Assembly: GCA_018971925.1 (NCBI GenBank)
Contig: JAGWZT010000044.1
Span: forward strand, 1-9,947
From: Lysobacteraceae bacterium
Lineage (GTDB): Bacteria; Pseudomonadota; Gammaproteobacteria; Xanthomonadales; Rhodanobacteraceae
Reading direction: 5' to 3'
Length of the DNA stretch: 9,947 nucleotides
Shown here: positions 7,178 through 9,947 of the stretch, piece after piece
Position numbering within the stretch: the stretch's first letter is position 1
Layout: each line of letters opens with the position of its first letter
Notes under the pieces: generated by a model
The model's input: only the letters and a program-made list of their open reading frames with translations
Told to the model about the DNA's origin: nothing
Databases searched by the model: none
Made by a program: the position numbers and the translations under genes

Positions 7178-7516
7178 ATGGAAACCATAGGCTGGGATGA
7201 TTTCTCCAGGGTCGAGCTGCGCGTGGGCCGCATCATCGAGGCGCGTGCATTCGCCGAGGCACGCAAGCCCGCCTATGTGTTGCAGGTCGATTTCGGACCC
7301 GGGATCGGCATGAGGAAATCCAGCGCACAGATCACGAAGTTGTATGCGCCGGAAGAACTGGTCGGCAAGTTGGTGGTGGGCGTCGTGAATTTCCCGAAGA
7401 AGCAGATCGGACCGTTGATGTCCGAATGCCTCGTCACCGGCTTTTACGACGCGAACGGCGATGTCGCCCTGTGCGTGCCGGACAAGCCGGTACCGCTGGG
7501 CGCGAAACTGGGTTGA
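7178..7516 (+). CDS. csaA: CsaA, tRNA-binding-domain (OB-fold) chaperone-like protein
   Basis: 112 residues, the normal length for CsaA, and entirely one EMAP/MetRS-C-type OB-fold domain. Typical features are the opening METIGWDDFSRVELRVGRII, KPAYVLQVDFGPGIGMRKSSAQIT in the middle, and LVGKLVVGVVNFPKKQIGPL with the SECLVTGF stretch near the end. In Bacillus the protein was described as a homodimeric chaperone linked to protein export; in most proteobacteria its role is not settled and tRNA binding is inferred from the fold. The start is ambiguous between ATG 7175 and ATG 7178: GGAG at 7167-7170 is 4 and 7 bases away respectively, so 7178 is preferred. ATG 7154 is also in frame but overlaps the presumed promoter. 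It is divergent from chaA with no obvious functional link, and 151 bases upstream of glnA. Confidence 0.9.
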   Translation: METIGWDDFSRVELRVGRIIEARAFAEARKPAYVLQVDFGPGIGMRKSSAQITKLYAPEELVGKLVVGVVNFPKKQIGPLMSECLVTGFYDANGDVALCVPDKPVPLGAKLG

Positions 7517-7527
7517 GTTGCACCTGT

Positions 7528-7544
7528 CTCACCTCTACGGTGCA
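7528..7544 (+). promoter_or_regulatory. Distal NtrC-like site upstream of glnA
   Basis: CTCACCTCTACGGTGCA matches the NtrC dyad TGCACC-N5-GGTGCA in 10 of 12 defined bases, with a perfect right half. Its centre lies about 107 bases before the predicted sigma-54 transcription start. A further left-half match TGCACC sits at 7519-7524 without a good partner. Confidence 0.55.
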
Positions 7545-7549
7545 ATAGT

Positions 7550-7566
7550 CGAACCTATTTGGTGCA
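7550..7566 (+). promoter_or_regulatory. Proximal NtrC-like site upstream of glnA
   Basis: CGAACCTATTTGGTGCA matches TGCACC-N5-GGTGCA in 10 of 12 defined bases with a perfect right half. Its centre is 22 bases from that of the distal site, two helical turns, so both sites face the same side of the DNA. It is about 85 bases before the predicted start of transcription, the usual enhancer position. Confidence 0.55.
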
Positions 7567-7616
7567 AAAAACTCGCTGTACTTCTGCAAATCATTGATCT
7601 AAAAAGCCGCAATCAC

Positions 7617-7632
7617 TGGCACGCCGCTTGCA
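7617..7632 (+). promoter_or_regulatory. Sigma-54 promoter of glnA
   Basis: TGGCACGCCGCTTGCA fits the sigma-54 consensus TGGCACG-N4-TTGCW. The invariant GG is at 7618-7619 and GC at 7630-7631, with the required spacing. Transcription should start near 7643, leaving a leader of about 25 bases to the glnA ATG. Together with the two NtrC-like sites it implies activation under nitrogen limitation. Confidence 0.87.
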
Positions 7633-7667
7633 CTTTCCAGCCATCCGCCTCCACTCCCGAGCCCGCC

Positions 7668-9077
7668 ATGACCGCCGACAAAGTCCTCGAAACCCTCAAG
7701 TCCGAAAACGTCGAATTCGTCGACCTGCGCTTCGCCGACATGCGCGGCGTCGAGCATCACGTGAGTTTCCCCGCGCACGCGATCGACGCCGACACCTTCG
7801 AGGACGGCAAGATGTTCGATGGCTCGTCGATTACCGGCTGGAAGGGCATCAACGAATCCGACATGGTGCTGATGCCCGATCCGGCGACCGCGTTCATCGA
7901 TCCGTTCGCGGCCAACAAGCAGTTGAACATCGTGTGCGACGTGCTGGAACCGTCCACGATGCAGGCGTATTCGCGCGATCCGCGCTCGATCGCGCGGCGT
8001 GCGGAAGCCTTCCTCAAATCCACCGGCGTCGCCGACACCGCGTTCTTCGGACCCGAACCCGAGTTCTTCATCTTCGATTCGGTGCGCTGGCAGAACGACA
8101 TGGGCCGCGTGTTCTACGAAATCGGTTCGGAAGAAGCCGCGTGGGCGTCGCGCTACAAGTACGAGGAAGGCAACCACGGCCATCGCCCCGGCGTTAAGGG
8201 TGGTTATTTCCCGGTGCCGCCGGTCGATTCGCTGCACGACCTGCGCGCGGACATGTGCAAGGTGCTGGAATCGCTCGGCCAGACCGTCGAGGTGCACCAC
8301 CACGAAGTCGCGAACGCCGGCCAGTGCGAAATCGGCGTGAAGTTCAACACGCTGCTGCACAAGGCCGACGACCTGCAGACCATGAAATACGTGATCCGCA
8401 ATGTCGCGCACGCCGCCGCGAAGACGGTTACCTTCATGGCGAAACCCGTTGTGGGCGACAACGGTTCCGGCATGCACGTGCACCAGTCGCTGTCGAAGGA
8501 CGGCAAGAACCTGTTCGCGGGCGAGTTGTACGGCGGGCTGTCGCAGCTCGCGCTGTGGTACATCGGCGGCATCTTCAAGCACGCGCGCGCGATCAATGCG
8601 TTTTCCAACTCGACGACCAATTCGTACAAGCGGCTTGTGCCGGGTTTCGAGGCACCGGTGATGCTGGCCTACTCCGCACGCAACCGCTCGGCATCGTGCC
8701 GCATTCCGTACGTGTCCAACCCGAAGGGCCGTCGCATCGAGGTGCGCTTCCCGGATCCGATGAACTCCGGCTACCTCACCTTCACCGCGCTGATGATGGC
8801 CGGCCTCGACGGCATCCTGAACAAGACCGACCCCGGCGCGCCGATGGACAAGGATCTCTACGACTTGCCGCCGGAAGAAGAGCGCAACATCCCGCAGGTG
8901 TGTTCCTCGCTCGATCTTGCGCTGGAAGCACTGGACCGCGACCGCGACTTCCTGAAGGCCGGCGGCGTGATGAGCGACGACTTCATCGACGCCTACATCG
9001 CGCTGAAGATGAAGGAAGTGACCGCGTATCGCGCCTCCACGCATCCGCTCGAGTATCAGATGTACTACTCGATCTGA
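7668..9077 (+). CDS. glnA: Glutamine synthetase type I (GSI-beta)
   Basis: 469 residues, exactly the size of proteobacterial GlnA. It makes glutamine from glutamate, ammonia and ATP as a cytoplasmic dodecamer. Visible motifs: DGSS at 51-54, the metal-binding FGPEPEFFIF from 127 (E130, E132), VHHHEVANAGQCEIGV around 209-224 (E213, E221), GDNGSGMHVHQSL at 263-275 with His270, NSYKRLVPGFEAP at 318-330, and the Arg-rich RNRSASCRIP near 340. Tyr398 in DLYDLPPEE is the site adenylylated by GlnE, so activity is probably under GlnE/PII control. The reading frame is open far upstream, but ATG 7668 gives the family N-terminus and follows the sigma-54 promoter; the Shine-Dalgarno is weak. glnK, amtB and ntrBC are not in the window. 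The next gene is a GNAT acetyltransferase after two hairpins. Confidence 0.98.
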   Translation: MTADKVLETLKSENVEFVDLRFADMRGVEHHVSFPAHAIDADTFEDGKMFDGSSITGWKGINESDMVLMPDPATAFIDPFAANKQLNIVCDVLEPSTMQAYSRDPRSIARRAEAFLKSTGVADTAFFGPEPEFFIFDSVRWQNDMGRVFYEIGSEEAAWASRYKYEEGNHGHRPGVKGGYFPVPPVDSLHDLRADMCKVLESLGQTVEVHHHEVANAGQCEIGVKFNTLLHKADDLQTMKYVIRNVAHAAAKTVTFMAKPVVGDNGSGMHVHQSLSKDGKNLFAGELYGGLSQLALWYIGGIFKHARAINAFSNSTTNSYKRLVPGFEAPVMLAYSARNRSASCRIPYVSNPKGRRIEVRFPDPMNSGYLTFTALMMAGLDGILNKTDPGAPMDKDLYDLPPEEERNIPQVCSSLDLALEALDRDRDFLKAGGVMSDDFIDAYIALKMKEVTAYRASTHPLEYQMYYSI

Positions 9078-9103
9078 GCGGTGGTGTGCAGGAATGCTCC
9101 TTT

Positions 9104-9131
9104 CGTCATTCCGACGAATGCCGGAATGACG
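9104..9131. repeat. REP-like palindrome after glnA
   Basis: CGTCATTCCG (9104-9113) is the exact reverse complement of CGGAATGACG (9122-9131). With one A-C mismatch and one C-G pair further in, the stem reaches 12 positions around a GAAT tetraloop. The sequence is of the widespread GTCATTCC...GGAATGAC intergenic class, which I recognise from memory as common in proteobacterial genomes. It starts 26 bases after the glnA stop and may stabilise the end of that mRNA; no T-run follows. Confidence 0.7.
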
Positions 9132-9163
9132 AGATCAAGAGTCGGCCTGGCAAAACACCTGTT

Positions 9164-9196
9164 CGTGCACTCTTTCGTTACGGGAGAGGGTGCGCG
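9164..9196. repeat. Second intergenic hairpin between glnA and the acetyltransferase
   Basis: CGTGCACTCTTTC (9164-9176) can pair with GAGAGGGTGCGCG (9184-9196) over 13 base pairs, three of them G-T, with the loop GTTACGG. It ends 21 bases before the acetyltransferase ATG. It resembles a decayed copy of the CTCTCCC/GGGAGAG intergenic palindromes frequent in GC-rich gammaproteobacteria. It has no T-run and could end, pause or protect transcripts. Confidence 0.5.
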
Positions 9197-9217
9197 CGAA
9201 GTGAACAAAGATTCGCC

Positions 9218-9700
9218 ATGATCCGGGCCGCATCAACTGCCGACGCGTCCTCCATTTGCGCGATCTACAACCATTACGTCACCGACACGATCGTGACGTT
9301 CGAGGAGCAGCCGGTCACGACAACCGAAATGCGGTCACGCATGGACACTGTGCTCGAAAAGTTGCCATGGCTGGTCCTCGAACACGATGGCGCGATCGCG
9401 GGTTATGCGTACGCGTCGCCGTGGAAATCGCGCAGCGGTTACCGGTTCACAGTGGAAAGTTCGATCTATCTCTCTCCCACGCAAGTCGGACGCGGATTCG
9501 GTTCCGCGTTGTATCAAAGCCTGCTCGAAGACCTGCGCGCGCGAAACATCCATTGCGTGATCGGTGGCGCTGCACTGCCAAACGTTGCCAGCGCGGCCCT
9601 TCACGAAAAACTCGGCTTCACGAAGGTCGCGCATTTTCGTGAGAACGGCTTCAAGTTCGGCCACTGGATCGATGTGGGTTACTGGCAAATATTGTTCTAA
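9218..9700 (+). CDS. GNAT N-acetyltransferase, phosphinothricin/methionine-sulfoximine (Pat/MnaT) family
   Basis: 160 residues forming one GNAT domain. The whole protein follows the Pat/Bar/MnaT pattern: MIRAASTADASSICAIYNHY at the start, TFEEQPVT, WLVLEHDGAIAGYAYASPWK and RSGYRFTVESSIYLSP, then the acetyl-CoA loop VGRGFGSALYQSLLEDL, IGGAALPNVASAALHEKLGF, and the closing KFGHWIDVGYWQ. Family members transfer an acetyl group to the amino group of phosphinothricin, methionine sulfoximine, arsinothricin or related amino acids. The exact substrate cannot be read from sequence. Start ATG 9218 gives the canonical N-terminus; the Shine-Dalgarno is poor. It lies downstream of glnA on the same strand, separated by 140 bases with two hairpins, and so may be transcribed separately or by read-through. 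Confidence 0.92.
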   Translation: MIRAASTADASSICAIYNHYVTDTIVTFEEQPVTTTEMRSRMDTVLEKLPWLVLEHDGAIAGYAYASPWKSRSGYRFTVESSIYLSPTQVGRGFGSALYQSLLEDLRARNIHCVIGGAALPNVASAALHEKLGFTKVAHFRENGFKFGHWIDVGYWQILF

Positions 9701-9717
9701 TAAGTAGCCCAACCCGA

Positions 9718-9947
9718 TCAACCGGGGTAGGCCGAATCGATGGAACGGATCACTCTGTCAACTTCCGTCTTGAACACGGGCGTAACGTTGGCGTGGTCCG
9801 GCATCGTTTGCTGATGACGCAGCGCCTGTTTCTGAATCAAGGCGCCTGTCGCGGTCGAAAAAACCTGAATCCAGGCACGATAACCAACCGAGCCGGAGTG
9901 CCCGCCGCCGCCGGCCATGGGAACCCCATTCCCGGCTTCTCGGAAGC
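9718..9947 (-). CDS. Unrecognised protein, C-terminal part only (start beyond right edge)
   Basis: I do not recognise this protein. The frame is open from the right edge to a TGA at 9718-9720, giving at least 75 residues. It has a glycine-rich patch (MAGGGGHSGSVGY), then what looks like alternating strand residues (YRAWIQVFSTATGALIQKQALRH) and a final amphipathic helix (FKTEVDRVIRSIDSAYPG). An ATG at 9918 lies in frame but has no clear Shine-Dalgarno and the frame continues upstream, so I treat it as internal. The gene converges on the acetyltransferase with only 17 bases between stop codons, where I see just a weak imperfect hairpin. The balanced composition and codon use support a real gene; function open. 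Confidence 0.6.
   Translation of the reverse strand, partial: FREAGNGVPMAGGGGHSGSVGYRAWIQVFSTATGALIQKQALRHQQTMPDHANVTPVFKTEVDRVIRSIDSAYPG

Noticed and set aside
7599..9044. Minus-strand frame of 481 codons across glnA
   Set aside because: Antisense shadow of glnA without any domain.
8255..9217. Upstream extension of the acetyltransferase frame into glnA
   Set aside because: It overlaps glnA out of frame and crosses the REP-like palindrome; the GNAT N-terminus starts at ATG 9218.
9701..9717. Intrinsic terminator between the acetyltransferase and the convergent gene
   Set aside because: Only a 4-bp CCCG/CGGG core with a mismatch can form around 9712-9729 and there is no T-run; too weak to call.

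Overview
The window is GC-rich chromosomal DNA of a gammaproteobacterial type. The gene set, the codon bias towards G/C in third positions and the REP-like palindrome suggest the Xanthomonadales (Lysobacterales), perhaps Rhodanobacteraceae. This is inferred from protein flavour only. I see no insertion sequence, integrase, CRISPR array, tRNA or rRNA.

Left part (1-4786, minus strand): a two-gene signalling operon. The upstream gene encodes an 844-residue multidomain regulator in the order Hpt-like, pseudo-receiver, receiver, GGDEF-like, EAL-like. The downstream gene starts 2 bases after it on a TTG codon and runs off the left edge. It encodes a membrane-anchored hybrid histidine kinase (two TM segments, HisKA, HATPase, pseudo-receiver, receiver, Hpt). 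In the regulator every catalytic module except one receiver has lost its key residues. The pair therefore looks like a phosphorelay feeding a non-enzymatic protein with c-di-GMP-type folds. This is the most unusual content of the window.

Middle part (4772-7516): a 203-base spacer with hairpins, then hemJ (minus, heme synthesis), a divergent gene for a small exported NTF2-like protein (plus), the ChaA-type Ca2+/H+ antiporter (minus) and the tRNA-binding-domain protein CsaA (plus). The exported protein and chaA converge over a nested hairpin. chaA and csaA diverge from a very short region where two -10-like boxes overlap.

Right part (7517-9947): glnA, type I glutamine synthetase, has a near-consensus sigma-54 promoter and two NtrC-like sites two helical turns apart, so it looks nitrogen-controlled. 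Two palindromes follow glnA, then a GNAT acetyltransferase of the phosphinothricin/methionine-sulfoximine family. That family detoxifies inhibitors of glutamine synthetase, so target and detoxifying enzyme sit side by side. The last gene is an unrecognised protein on the minus strand, cut by the right edge.
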